Shown: positions 26,774 through 36,011 of the stretch, one piece after another
Numbering within the stretch: position 1 is the first letter of the stretch
Layout: the number at the start of each line of letters is the position of its first letter
Assembly: GCA_030692515.1 (NCBI GenBank)
Contig: JAUXZS010000020.1
Span: 620,001-684,000 of the forward strand
Reading direction: 5' to 3'
Source: Bacteroidota bacterium
GTDB taxonomy: Bacteria; Bacteroidota; Bacteroidia; B-17B0; Aurantibacillaceae
Length of the DNA: 64,000 bases
The notes under the pieces: model-generated
What the model was told of the DNA's origin: nothing
Databases searched by the model: none
Seen by the model: the letters and a program-made list of their open reading frames with translations, nothing else
Position numbers and translations under genes: made by a program

Positions 26774-26978
26774 AACCACATAGGTCACATAGAGTTAGGC
26801 TAAGCCATAAATGAAATGCGCCATGTGTTTGAAGCGCAGCTTCTAACCTATATGAATCTTTTAAAGTCTCCTAAAGGAATTTCAATTTTTCGAATATTTT
26901 TACTGAAGGTCAAAAAAATTTCGTGAATAGCTTTTCTTAAAAAAATTGCCCTCAAATCTATGTATCTCCTATGTGGTT
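26774..26978. repeat. 205-base intergenic element with perfect terminal inverted repeats
   Basis: The left end AACCACATAGG-tc-ACATAGA and right end TCTATGT-atct-CCTATGTGGTT are inverted repeats of 11 and 7 perfect bases. Inside lie smaller dyads, GAAGCgcaGCTTC and TCCtaaAGGA. No reading frame or transposase is present, and no target duplication is evident. It may be a MITE-like or REP-like intergenic element, or a long structured 3' end of asd. Confidence 0.65.
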
Positions 26979-27035
26979 GAAAATTTTTTTATAAAACATT
27001 ACTGATAAAACCATTTTAAATCGTAAATTTAGTCT

Positions 27036-27557
27036 ATGGTAACTCGCCCCTTTAATTTCAAAAAATGGATTGACGAAAATCGTCATTTATTAAAACCACC
27101 TGTAAACAATAAAGTAGTTTATAAGGATGCAGAATTTATTGTAATGGTTGTAGGTGGACCAAATTCAAGAAAAGATTTCCATTACAACGAAAGCGAAGAG
27201 TTTTTTTACCAACTAGAAGGAAATGCTGTGGTTCAAATTCAAGAAGATGGCAAAGCAGTTGATGTGCCTGTAAATGAAGGCGATATTTTTTTATTACCTC
27301 CAAAAGTTCCCCATAATCCTAAACGTTTTGCAAATTCAATTGGTTTGGTAATAGAAAGAAAACGAAAAGCTGATGAAAAAGATGGTTTATTATGGTTTTG
27401 CGAAAAATGTAATCATCCTTTACATGCAGCTTATTTTACTTTAACAGACATTACATCTCAGTTTCAAACAGAATTTAAACTCTTTTACGAAAACAAAGAT
27501 TTAAGAACTTGTAAAAAATGTGGGACTATTATGGAACCACCCCCAGTAATATCTTAA
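27036..27557 (+). CDS. nbaC: 3-hydroxyanthranilate 3,4-dioxygenase
   Basis: 173 residues, cupin fold. Opens the ring of 3-hydroxyanthranilate to the precursor of quinolinate in tryptophan breakdown via kynurenine, feeding NAD synthesis. Iron ligands match the family: His49 and Glu55 (KDFHYNESEEFFYQ) and His93 (PPKVPHNP). The C-terminal half has two Cys pairs, C122xxC125 and C159xxC162, the rubredoxin-like metal site of the bacterial enzymes. No other kynurenine-pathway gene is in the window; nadE lies 30 kb away. A weak hairpin with a T run overlaps the stop codon. Confidence 0.96.
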   Translation: MVTRPFNFKKWIDENRHLLKPPVNNKVVYKDAEFIVMVVGGPNSRKDFHYNESEEFFYQLEGNAVVQIQEDGKAVDVPVNEGDIFLLPPKVPHNPKRFANSIGLVIERKRKADEKDGLLWFCEKCNHPLHAAYFTLTDITSQFQTEFKLFYENKDLRTCKKCGTIMEPPPVIS

Positions 27558-27581
27558 TTTTCAATAAATTAGCGTTTTTTT
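27555..27581 (+). terminator. Weak terminator overlapping the dioxygenase stop codon
   Basis: TAATTT-TCAAT-AAATTA forms a 6-base-pair AU stem followed by GCG and a run of seven T. The stop codon TAA is its first three bases. The weak stem lowers the confidence. Confidence 0.4.
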
Positions 27582-27768
27582 AATAATTTTTTTTAGGCAA
27601 TTCTATATCGCAAATTCAAAATTTATCTCGTTTTATTATTAACATTTATGTGAAATGTTGTGTGAAAGTTCGAAATTGAATGAGTAAACGACCTCTTTCA
27701 CTTATTAAAATAGGGGCAGATTTATTTTGTTTTGAAGTATCTTAGTACAATAATTATTTCTATAAATT

Positions 27769-28164
27769 ATGAAGACAAATATTAAACTACTTTTCATCGG
27801 CATTTTTGCTTTTATGTCGTTTTTTTCATTCTCACAAGACTGGAGTAAAATTAAATTAGACCCTACTAAGGAGCAAAAATTTGAACCGTATTTAGTATTC
27901 AGACATGGAAGTGCAGGACAAGATTATCAAACTTGGAAAGCCAACAATAAATTTCAATACGTAAAAGAAATGTGGTATTTCTCAGAATCATTTTATGTTA
28001 AACGTAATTATAGTAATGAAGGGGCTACACTAAATGAAGAAATAATTGATATTAGTCGCTTTGAATCTAACAGAAAAGCAAACGAAGAAGCCATTGTTAC
28101 TCTACCAGGCTTTAAAGATGTTATTGTTCTATTACCAACTTCTAAATTAATTTACAAACCGTAA
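27769..28164 (+). CDS. Hypothetical secreted protein, 131 aa
   Basis: A signal peptide (KLLFIGIFAFMSFFSFSQ) precedes a short mature part with NKFQYVKEMWYFSESFYVKR and an end VIVLLPTSKLIYKP. It is related in appearance to small unnamed Bacteroidota secreted proteins. It is 11 bases upstream of the giant adhesin gene, so the two are probably co-transcribed, and the small protein might assist the adhesin's secretion or folding; that is inference from position only. Confidence 0.78.
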   Translation: MKTNIKLLFIGIFAFMSFFSFSQDWSKIKLDPTKEQKFEPYLVFRHGSAGQDYQTWKANNKFQYVKEMWYFSESFYVKRNYSNEGATLNEEIIDISRFESNRKANEEAIVTLPGFKDVIVLLPTSKLIYKP

Positions 28165-28175
28165 TTTATTATTAA

Positions 28176-31100
28176 ATGAAAAATATACTAAATAAAATAA
28201 GCTTTATTATACTGGTAGGATTAATGTTCTCTCAGGTAAAAATTAATGCCCAAGCGTTAGTTCCTCCAACACCTTATTGTTTTCCATTGTATTCTCAAAT
28301 ACCATGTAATCAGCCAGGGCCATCAAATTCGGCAGGTAATTTTATTAATGATTTTATTAATAGTTTTAGCACTACAGGTGGAGTATCTAATATTACAAAT
28401 AACAACTCTGGTTGCAATGCTCAAAATTTTATTGGAACGGGAATTAGAAATTATTTTTATTTTGGTTGTTCTCAATATTTAGTGGCAAATCCAGGCCAGG
28501 TAATTACTTGTACTTTTCAATCAGGTAATGTTTACGCACAAGGAATGACGTGTTTTATTGATTGGAATCAAAATGGTGTTTATAATTTGCCTGGAGAACG
28601 TGTTTGTTCTATTGCAGGGGTACCGCCTGCTGCAAGTTTTAATAGTGCAAACTTTACAGTACCTATTGGTCAAGCACCAGGTGTTTATAGAATGCGTGTA
28701 AGATGTGCTTATGCGACTTCAGGCCCACTTATTGACCCATGTAACAACTATGGTTATGGTGAGACAGAAGAATACAATGTATATATTAGTACAACACCTG
28801 CAGGTGTAGTAACTGCAACAGCTTCTACTAGCACGCCTTCATTATGTGCTGGTCAAACAATTAGTTTATCTGTAGTTGGTTCAGGAACGGCTGCATTATC
28901 TTATACTTGGACTGGTCCGGGAAGTTATTCATCAACTACTCAAAACCCAGTAATTCCAAATGCTACTGCAACTATGAGTGGAGTTTATAATGTTACTGTT
29001 TCTCCAGGATCTTGTCCTGCAACGGGTTCAGTTAATATTTTAGTAACAAATTATCCAACTTATACAGTAGCTCCAATGACTGTAACTGTTTGTCAGGGTG
29101 GGATTTTCACACCTTCTGTTATTTTAGGAACTTTACCAGGTACGCCATGTTCAACAGTTGGTGTTGGTCCAGCTTGCGCTAGCCCACCATTATTTACCGT
29201 TGGAACTTCGGCCACCTTTAATTCATCATGGCAAACACCTTCGCCTTATAATAAATATTATTACGATCATCATCAACAAATTTTATACCGTGCTTCTGAA
29301 TTATTAGCATCGGGGGTTTCCGCAGGTTATTTAACAAGTTTAGCTTTTGATGTTGCCACAACAAATGGCGTTTCAAATATGGCTAACTACACTATCAAAA
29401 TAAAATGTACTACAAACTCAGTAGTAACAGCTTTTGATAATGCAGGATTGACACAAGTTTTTAGTCAAGCTTTATTAACTCCTGTTGTAGGTTGGAATAC
29501 ACATACATTTACAACTCCTTATTATTGGGACGGTGTTTCAAATATCTTAGTTGACATATGCAGAAGCAGTACTCCTTGGACTTTCGTTAATTCATCTGTA
29601 AGATATACTTCTACAACGTACAACTCTACTATTTGGGGTGGCGGTACAAATGCAACTATTGTTAGTTGCGGTGGTACAAATAGTAATGGATTATCAATGA
29701 ATAGATCAAATACAAGATTTGGAAATTGTGTTTCAGTATTGCCAACTAACTTTACTTATAGCTGGAGTCCTGGTCCTGGTATCGCGGCACCTACTGCTAC
29801 AAGCACACAAATAACAACTCAACCAATAACTGGAACTTTGGCGACAGTTTTTTACAGCATAGTAGTTACGCCTACAGTGTATAGTTGCCCTACATTACAA
29901 ACTTTAACGGTTACTGTAATAAATCCATTATCACCAACCATAACTCCACTTCCGCCTTTATGTAATACAAGCGGGACAGTGGCATTAATAGCTACACCAG
30001 GAGGAGGCAGTTTCACGACAAATTCAGCAATTAGCGCACCTGGAATTGTTACGCCATCTTTAGCCGCAATTGGAACCAGTACAGTTTTATATACTGTTGG
30101 TGTAGGTTCATGTATTGCCACAAATACTGCTGCTATAAGCGTTTCGCAATTTAATACTGCTAATCTTACTGGTAGTATAGTGCCACTTTGTGTTACAAGT
30201 CCTACTCAAAATTTAATGGCGCTTGTGCAAAGTACCGTTAACGGTATTTGGAGTGGCTTAGGGGTTACTTCAAATGTTTTTGATCCCGCTACAGGAGGAG
30301 GTAATTATATACTTACCTATAACACTACCTCAAGCCCAAACCCAACTGTTTGTCCAAGTTCTAGTACATTAGCAGTTTCAGTTACTGCAACATTAGTACC
30401 TACTATTACGCCAGTTAATCCTATTTGTACAAATGCTTCACCAGTTACACTTAATGCCAATCCATCTGGAGGAAATTGGTTTGGAAACGCTGGTGTTTCA
30501 ACTGCGGGTATTTTTACTCCCTCTTTAACATCAATTGGTTTATCAATAGTGAATTACTCTGTAAATGTTGGACCTTGCGTAGTAACAAATACAACAACGT
30601 TAGATGTTTCTCAATATAATACAGCTGCCTTAACAGGTTTAATAGCTAATATGTGTAACACATTTACACCAGTAAGCTTATTTAGTATCGTTCAAAGCAC
30701 TGTTAACGGATCTTGGAGTGGTACAGGAGTTTCTGCAAACGTATTTAATCCAAACTTAGCAACAGGTATTTATACTGTAACATACAATACTACATCAGCT
30801 CCAAATGCAACGCTGTGTCCTGATGTACAAACAACAACTATTTCTGTATTAAATCCTCCTCAGCCCACAATTTCTCAAGTTGGACCGTATTGTAACAATG
30901 CACCAAACTTTCAATTAATTGTTTCTCCTACTAGTGGAACTTGGACTCCTACATTATACAATAACACTTCAGGAACTTTTAGCCCTGCCCTTGCTACAAT
31001 TGGTAATAATGTGGTACAATATGTAGTTGGAACCAGCACATGTAATGTTCAAGATACCAAAACGATTAGTATTGAAGCTTATGTTCCTGCTGTAATTACT

Positions 31101-32585
31101 GGAAGTGTACCTGATTTATGCGTTACTTCATCGCCAGTAAGTTTATTTCCTATTACCACTAACAACCTTGGCGTATGGAGTGGCTCAGGAGTTTTAGGAA
31201 CAATATTTGACCCTGCAACATCTGGTGTTGGAAGCATTCTTTTAACTTATACTACCGCCTCTTCACCAAGCGGCTTATGTCCTGCTCAGGCAACTACTGC
31301 TGTTAACGTTTATTCATTAGCGTTACCTGCCATTACACCGGTTGGTCCGTTTTGTAATACCGCAGCGCCACTTCAATTACAAGTTTCACCATTAGGTGGA
31401 GTATTTGGGGGTGCAAATAATGGTGCAACCACTCCAATCGGAGGTTTTAATCCTGCTTTTGCAATAATTGGTAATAATATTATTAATTACAGTGTAACAT
31501 CTGGCCCTTGTATTGCTTTTGCACAAACTACAATTTCGATAGAGAAATTTATTTCTGCCGATTTTTCACAATATGCTGGACCTTATTGTAGAAATGATGC
31601 TCCCATTAACTTAAATAGTATTGTTCAAAATCCGGGAGGAGTTTGGACTGGACCGGGAGTTGTTGGGAGTTTATTCACACCAGCAAATGCTAATATTGGA
31701 AATAATAATGTTATTACTTATTTAACCCACTCTATGCCAACAGCTGGTTTATGCCCTGACACTAGTTCTGTTCGTATTCAAGTTAATGAAATACCAGTTG
31801 TATCGGTAGTTAGTAATACAGAAAAAGGTTGCTCGCCTGTTGAGGTAATTTTTAATACTCCAAGCGCAAATACAGGAAGTGGACAATGGAATTTAGGAGA
31901 TGGATCAGATCCGGTATCTGGTTTAACAGTTACACACATTTATACAACTCCTGGTTCTTATACTATTACATTTAATTATCAAGATGAAATTGGATGTTCA
32001 ACGCAGGCAATACTAAGTCATCCGATTGATGTTTATGAAATGCCTAGAGCTAATTTCAATTACAATCCAGATGAAGTAACTATTGCTAATCCAGAAGTTC
32101 AATTTTCTAACCTGAGCACAATTTTAGGAAACAATACATATCAATGGCAAATTTCTAATCTATATCAATTAAACGATGTTAATCCAAAAGTAATTTTCCC
32201 TTCTGCGGGTGATTATGAAATCATGTTAACTGCAACAACTATTCATGGTTGTAAAGATGTTGTTTCAAAAGTTGTTCAAGTATTAAATGATTATGGTATC
32301 TATATTCCAACATCATTTACTCCAAACTTTGATGGCTTAAACGATTACTTTATTCCAGTTTTCTCGCCATATGGCTTAGACCTTAAAACATATGATATGG
32401 AAGTGTTTGATCGTTGGGGACACTCAATGTTCCATACAAAAGACTTTACAAAAGGATGGGACGGAACGGTTAACAATAAGGGGGATGAAATTTTAAAACA
32501 AGATGTTTATGTTTACAAAGTTAGATTTAAAGACATTGATGGAAAAATTCATAACAAAACCGGACATGTTACTTTAATGAAATAA
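28176..32585 (+). CDS. Giant secreted adhesin-like protein with T9SS type B (gliding-motility CTD) tag
   Basis: 1469 residues. A signal peptide ends near LVPPTP. A GEVED-type domain (about 100-205: MTCFIDWNQNGVYN...GYGETEEYNVYIS) is followed by an Ig-like domain (210-300), an unnamed beta domain with PYYWDGVSNILVDIC (about 335-510), then four tandem copies of a two-part super-repeat of about 155 residues (about 585-1205), a PKD domain (about 1225-1290, QWNLGDGSDPVSG), a second PKD-like domain and the gliding-motility-associated C-terminal domain (YIPTSFTPNFDGLNDYFIP, FDRWGHSMFH, GWDGTVNNKG, VYVYKVRFKD). Type B tags send proteins through T9SS to the surface, often with a PorP-type partner. Likely a surface filament or adhesin; ligand unknown. 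Confidence 0.92.
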   Translation: MKNILNKISFIILVGLMFSQVKINAQALVPPTPYCFPLYSQIPCNQPGPSNSAGNFINDFINSFSTTGGVSNITNNNSGCNAQNFIGTGIRNYFYFGCSQYLVANPGQVITCTFQSGNVYAQGMTCFIDWNQNGVYNLPGERVCSIAGVPPAASFNSANFTVPIGQAPGVYRMRVRCAYATSGPLIDPCNNYGYGETEEYNVYISTTPAGVVTATASTSTPSLCAGQTISLSVVGSGTAALSYTWTGPGSYSSTTQNPVIPNATATMSGVYNVTVSPGSCPATGSVNILVTNYPTYTVAPMTVTVCQGGIFTPSVILGTLPGTPCSTVGVGPACASPPLFTVGTSATFNSSWQTPSPYNKYYYDHHQQILYRASELLASGVSAGYLTSLAFDVATTNGVSNMANYTIKIKCTTNSVVTAFDNAGLTQVFSQALLTPVVGWNTHTFTTPYYWDGVSNILVDICRSSTPWTFVNSSVRYTSTTYNSTIWGGGTNATIVSCGGTNSNGLSMNRSNTRFGNCVSVLPTNFTYSWSPGPGIAAPTATSTQITTQPITGTLATVFYSIVVTPTVYSCPTLQTLTVTVINPLSPTITPLPPLCNTSGTVALIATPGGGSFTTNSAISAPGIVTPSLAAIGTSTVLYTVGVGSCIATNTAAISVSQFNTANLTGSIVPLCVTSPTQNLMALVQSTVNGIWSGLGVTSNVFDPATGGGNYILTYNTTSSPNPTVCPSSSTLAVSVTATLVPTITPVNPICTNASPVTLNANPSGGNWFGNAGVSTAGIFTPSLTSIGLSIVNYSVNVGPCVVTNTTTLDVSQYNTAALTGLIANMCNTFTPVSLFSIVQSTVNGSWSGTGVSANVFNPNLATGIYTVTYNTTSAPNATLCPDVQTTTISVLNPPQPTISQVGPYCNNAPNFQLIVSPTSGTWTPTLYNNTSGTFSPALATIGNNVVQYVVGTSTCNVQDTKTISIEAYVPAVITGSVPDLCVTSSPVSLFPITTNNLGVWSGSGVLGTIFDPATSGVGSILLTYTTASSPSGLCPAQATTAVNVYSLALPAITPVGPFCNTAAPLQLQVSPLGGVFGGANNGATTPIGGFNPAFAIIGNNIINYSVTSGPCIAFAQTTISIEKFISADFSQYAGPYCRNDAPINLNSIVQNPGGVWTGPGVVGSLFTPANANIGNNNVITYLTHSMPTAGLCPDTSSVRIQVNEIPVVSVVSNTEKGCSPVEVIFNTPSANTGSGQWNLGDGSDPVSGLTVTHIYTTPGSYTITFNYQDEIGCSTQAILSHPIDVYEMPRANFNYNPDEVTIANPEVQFSNLSTILGNNTYQWQISNLYQLNDVNPKVIFPSAGDYEIMLTATTIHGCKDVVSKVVQVLNDYGIYIPTSFTPNFDGLNDYFIPVFSPYGLDLKTYDMEVFDRWGHSMFHTKDFTKGWDGTVNNKGDEILKQDVYVYKVRFKDIDGKIHNKTGHVTLMK

Positions 32586-32602
32586 TAAAACTTAATTTAT
32601 TC

Positions 32603-32634
32603 AAAAGCCTTACCTTTACGGTAAGGCTTTTTTT
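32603..32634 (+). terminator. Strong rho-independent terminator abutting the next start codon
   Basis: A perfect 12-base-pair stem (AAAAGCCTTACC / GGTAAGGCTTTT) with loop TTTAC continues into further T residues. It ends the adhesin transcript. The T run ends exactly one base before the ATG of the HerA-like gene. Confidence 0.9.
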
Positions 32635-34179
32635 ATGGGACAAATAGAAGATTTTAAAAAACAACTTATTAAAGGAAATGATACAAGTGGAGAATTTATT
32701 ACACTTGGCGCAGCTTTGTTTGAAAATGAACCACAAAAAGATGTCCAAATAAAACTTCCATTAAGAACATTAAACAGACATGGTTTAATTGCTGGTGCTA
32801 CTGGAACTGGAAAAACTTTAACCCTGCAAGTTATTGCAGAGAATATGTGTAATGCAGGTATACCAGTTCTACTTATGGATTTGAAAGGAGATTTAAGTGG
32901 AATTTCTAAAGCTGGTGTTATTAATCCAAAAATAGAGGAGCGTCATAATTTAATTGGAATAGATTTTAACCCAATTGGAATAACCACTGAGTTCTTAAGT
33001 TTATCAAAAGAAAATGGGGTAAGATTACGTGCAACCGTTTCGGAATTTGGACCAGTTTTATTTTCCAAAATATTAGATTTAAACGATACTCAAAGTGGTA
33101 TTGTTGCTGTGTTATTTAAATATGCCGATGATAAAAAGTTACCATTATTGGATTTAAAAGATTTCAAACAACTTCTTCAATTTTCAACAGACGGAGGTAA
33201 ACTAGAAATCCAAAAACAATATGGAAACATTCCAACATCAAGTACCTCAATTATATTAAGAAAAATTATAGAATTAGAAAGTCAAGGTGCCGAATTATTT
33301 TTTGGAGAAAAAAGTTTTGAGGTATCAGACTTAGTTAGAAAAGATAGTTCTGGAAAAGGAATTGCTTCGGTTATTAGATTAACAGATATTCAAGATAAAC
33401 CCAAATTATTTTCAACATTTATGCTAAGTTTATTGGCTGAAGTATACGCTTCATTTCCAGAAGCAGGCGATTTAGAAAAACCAAAACTGTGCATCTTTAT
33501 TGATGAAGCTCATATAATATTTAATGAAGCATCAAAAGCTTTATTAGATCAAATCGAATCGATAATAAAACTAATTCGTTCTAAAGGAGTTGGAATATTT
33601 TTTATCACTCAAAATCCATACGATATACCCGATTCTGTGCTTTCACAACTTGGTCTCAAAGTACAACACGCTTTGAGAGCATTTACCGAAAAAGATAGGA
33701 AAGCCATTAAAAAAACAGCCGAAAATTATCCAATATCTGAATTTTATAAAACAGATGAGTTATTGACTAGTTTAGGGATTGGGCAGGCATTAGTAACTGC
33801 TTTAAACGAAAAAGGTATACCTACTCCATTAGCAGCGGTTCATTTAAGGGCGCCATCAAGTAGAATTGGGATTTTATCTTCGGAAGAGATTTTAGAAAAT
33901 GTAAACGCAAGTAGCTTAGCTTTAAAATATAGTGAAGTTATAGATAGAGAAAGTGCCTACGAAATATTAAATGATAAAATAAATTCAACGGCTGATGAGG
34001 AAAAATCTGCTGACAAACCTAAAACAAAACAAAAGGAAGAAAAAACCGTTTTAGAAAAGGCCTCTGAAAACACAATGGTTAGACAAATTGGAAGAACTGT
34101 AATGAAAGAAGTTGCAAGAGGTCTACTTGGAGTATTAGGCTTAGGCGGAACCAACAAAAAGAAAAAAGGTTGGTTTTAA
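32635..34179 (+). CDS. HerA-like ATPase (DUF853 family)
   Basis: 514 residues. Walker A is GATGTGKTLTLQ, Walker B is LCIFIDEAHIIF, with RSKGVGIFFITQNPYDIPDS as the sensor segment; this is the helicase HerA/FtsK-like fold of the DUF853 group. The C-terminus is Lys-rich and ends with a Gly/Leu helix (ARGLLGVLGLGGTNKKKKGW). Family role is uncertain, perhaps DNA or protein translocation. The start MGQIEDFKKQLIKGND is the family start. It lies immediately after the terminator of the adhesin gene, so either the mRNA starts within that hairpin or the gene depends on read-through. It is followed by purQ with its own promoter. Confidence 0.9.
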   Translation: MGQIEDFKKQLIKGNDTSGEFITLGAALFENEPQKDVQIKLPLRTLNRHGLIAGATGTGKTLTLQVIAENMCNAGIPVLLMDLKGDLSGISKAGVINPKIEERHNLIGIDFNPIGITTEFLSLSKENGVRLRATVSEFGPVLFSKILDLNDTQSGIVAVLFKYADDKKLPLLDLKDFKQLLQFSTDGGKLEIQKQYGNIPTSSTSIILRKIIELESQGAELFFGEKSFEVSDLVRKDSSGKGIASVIRLTDIQDKPKLFSTFMLSLLAEVYASFPEAGDLEKPKLCIFIDEAHIIFNEASKALLDQIESIIKLIRSKGVGIFFITQNPYDIPDSVLSQLGLKVQHALRAFTEKDRKAIKKTAENYPISEFYKTDELLTSLGIGQALVTALNEKGIPTPLAAVHLRAPSSRIGILSSEEILENVNASSLALKYSEVIDRESAYEILNDKINSTADEEKSADKPKTKQKEEKTVLEKASENTMVRQIGRTVMKEVARGLLGVLGLGGTNKKKKGWF

Positions 34180-34236
34180 ATTAAATCTTCTTAACAGTAT
34201 GTTAAAAACCAATATTTTTTAATTTAATAGATTTGG

Positions 34237-34244
34237 TAATTTTG
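34237..34244 (+). promoter_or_regulatory. -7 promoter element of purQ
   Basis: TAATTTTG matches TAnnTTTG and lies 18 bases upstream of the purQ ATG. No exact TTTG at -33 was found. Confidence 0.5.
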
Positions 34245-34262
34245 TAATCTAAAATAACAAAA

Positions 34263-34955
34263 ATGAAATTTGGCGTAGTTGTATTTCCCGGCTCTAATTG
34301 TGACGAAGACATGGTGTATGTTTTAAAAAACATCATGAAACAAGAAACGATAAAACTTTGGCATAAAGATACTGATCTTCAAGGCTGCACTCATATAATT
34401 TTACCAGGTGGTTTTTCTTATGGTGATTATTTAAGAAGTGGTGCCATCGCAAGATTTTCGCCAATAATGGAGAGTGTTATTAAACACGCAAATAATGGTG
34501 GCTTTTTATTTGGAGTTTGTAATGGCTTTCAAATTTTATGCGAAAGTGGTTTGTTACCCGGTGCATTATTGCATAACAACACTCGTAAATTTATTTGTAA
34601 AAACGTTTATATTAAATCGCAAACACCTAACTCACTAATAACTTCTCAGGTTCCAGAAAATAAAGCATTAAAAATTCCGATTGCTCATGGTGAAGGAAAA
34701 TATTTTGCAGATACAGAAACCATGAAAAAACTAAATGAAAACAAACAAATTTTATTTAGGTATTGTGATGAAAATGGAAACATTACCGATGAGGCTAATC
34801 CAAATGGTGCATTAGAAAATGTTGCAGGTGTTTGTAATGAAAAACGTAACGTATTTGGCATGATGCCTCATCCTGAAAGGGCAGCCGATGGATTACTTGG
34901 AAACGAAGATGGTAAATTTTTGTTTGAGAGTATTATTAATCTAGTAGTGGCTTAA
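34263..34955 (+). CDS. purQ: Phosphoribosylformylglycinamidine synthase subunit PurQ (glutaminase)
   Basis: 230 residues, normal length. Supplies ammonia from glutamine to PurL in the fourth step of purine synthesis. The class I amidotransferase triad is visible: catalytic Cys86 in GVCNGFQIL and His/Glu in MMPHPERA. The N-terminus [15 protein letters not shown] and the [16 protein letters not shown] motif are typical. The small-subunit form implies separate PurS and PurL, which are not in the window. Its stop overlaps the convergent DUF2304 stop by 4 bases. Confidence 0.96.
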   Translation: MKFGVVVFPGSNCDEDMVYVLKNIMKQETIKLWHKDTDLQGCTHIILPGGFSYGDYLRSGAIARFSPIMESVIKHANNGGFLFGVCNGFQILCESGLLPGALLHNNTRKFICKNVYIKSQTPNSLITSQVPENKALKIPIAHGEGKYFADTETMKKLNENKQILFRYCDENGNITDEANPNGALENVAGVCNEKRNVFGMMPHPERAADGLLGNEDGKFLFESIINLVVA

Positions 34956-35299
34956 TTAGCTTTTTTTTCTGAAACTTTTTCTTTCAAAAGTGCAATTTCT
35001 TGTGCCAATTTTTTTATTTGCTCATGCTGCTTTGAGTTTACGACAGAAAGGTGAATTAAAAAAATAAAAATCATAAAAAAGAAGAAAATAAAAATAAGTG
35101 CCGGCGCATAATAAACACCAAAAAATTTTGCCAGCAAATCTAAACTCTCTCTCCACACAGAAAACACCAAGAAAATTAACCCCATCAATATCCAAATTAT
35201 AGAATATTCAGTCCTTAATTTTCCCTTTATTATAAACCTAGAAATTAATCCTATAAAAAATAAAACTGCAATAATTGCTACGATTTGAATTTTATCCAT
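34952..35299 (-). CDS. DUF2304 family small membrane protein
   Basis: 115 residues with three membrane helices (IVAIIAVLFFIGLISRFII; YSIIWILMGLIFLVF; ALIFIFFFFMIFIFLIHLS) and a charged coiled-coil tail. DUF2304 proteins commonly accompany dolichyl-phosphate-mannose-synthase-like GT2 enzymes, as here, where it overlaps the GT2 gene by 8 bases; they are thought to assist membrane attachment or flipping of the lipid-linked sugar. Last gene of the long minus-strand block. Confidence 0.88.
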   Translation of the reverse strand: MDKIQIVAIIAVLFFIGLISRFIIKGKLRTEYSIIWILMGLIFLVFSVWRESLDLLAKFFGVYYAPALIFIFFFFMIFIFLIHLSVVNSKQHEQIKKLAQEIALLKEKVSEKKAN

Positions 35300-36011
35300 T
35301 TGACTTCATTTTTAAATGTAAAAACAGTGTATTTAAAGATACCTTAATCATATAGTATATACTTGTAAATTTTCTTATTGAAGATACTCCAGCCAAACGT
35401 TCTTGCATCAAAACAGACACTTCTTTTATTTTTAATTTTTTATGCGTTAAATAAACAATAGCTTCTGGCTCTGGATATTCATCTGGATAATAATTAATAA
35501 GCTCGCTAATCGCCTTTCTATTGTATGCACGATAGCCAGACGTAGAATCCTTAATTGAAATACCTACCAGCAATTTATTCAACTTCGAAAAAAAATCAAT
35601 ACCAAATCTTCTCAGTGCTGATGATTGAAAGCCTTCCTTATCAATATATCGGGAACCTATAATAACATCTGCCTCATTGTTTACTAATGGTAAAATAATT
35701 TTATGTAATTCAGATGGAGGGTGTTGTCCATCACCATCCATTTGTATTGCAAAATCAAAATTATTTTCAAAAGCGTACATAAATCCAAGTTGAACAGTTC
35801 CACCTATACCCAAATTTATGGGATTGTCTAAAAAAGTAGCACCAATTTTTTCCAAGTTATTTAATGTATTATCACTAGAGCAATCATTTATGAAGAGTGG
35901 TGTTATTTGACAATTTTCAATTCTTAAAGCCTGCAATTGTTCAAATAAAACAGACACATTATCTTGTTCGTTATAACAGGGAATAATTATGAGTAGTTTT
36001 TTATTGATCAC
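35292..36011 (-). CDS. GT2 family glycosyltransferase (polyprenyl-phosphate sugar synthase type)
   Basis: About 239 residues. Starts with LLIIIPCYNEQDN and continues with NDCSSDNTL, the nucleotide-sugar DxD-type motif MDGDGQHPPSEL and IGSRY, the pattern of dolichyl-phosphate-mannose-like synthases. No C-terminal membrane helices are present, and the DUF2304 protein encoded next may supply them. There is no ATG; a GTG start (VINKKLLIII) overlaps the upstream stop by 11 bases, and another GTG 12 bases earlier is possible. It probably makes a lipid-linked sugar used by the upstream membrane glycosyltransferases. Confidence 0.9.
   Translation of the reverse strand: MINKKLLIIIPCYNEQDNVSVLFEQLQALRIENCQITPLFINDCSSDNTLNNLEKIGATFLDNPINLGIGGTVQLGFMYAFENNFDFAIQMDGDGQHPPSELHKIILPLVNNEADVIIGSRYIDKEGFQSSALRRFGIDFFSKLNKLLVGISIKDSTSGYRAYNRKAISELINYYPDEYPEPEAIVYLTHKKLKIKEVSVLMQERLAGVSSIRKFTSIYYMIKVSLNTLFLHLKMKSNG

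Noticed and set aside
29852-30121. Open frame on the minus strand inside the adhesin gene
   Set aside because: It is a shadow of a Thr/Val/Gly-rich coding strand without any recognisable domain or start context.
28176-32585. Repeats in the giant adhesin as a CRISPR array or tandem DNA repeat
   Set aside because: The similarity is at protein level with long, diverged units in one reading frame; no short identical direct repeats with unique spacers exist.
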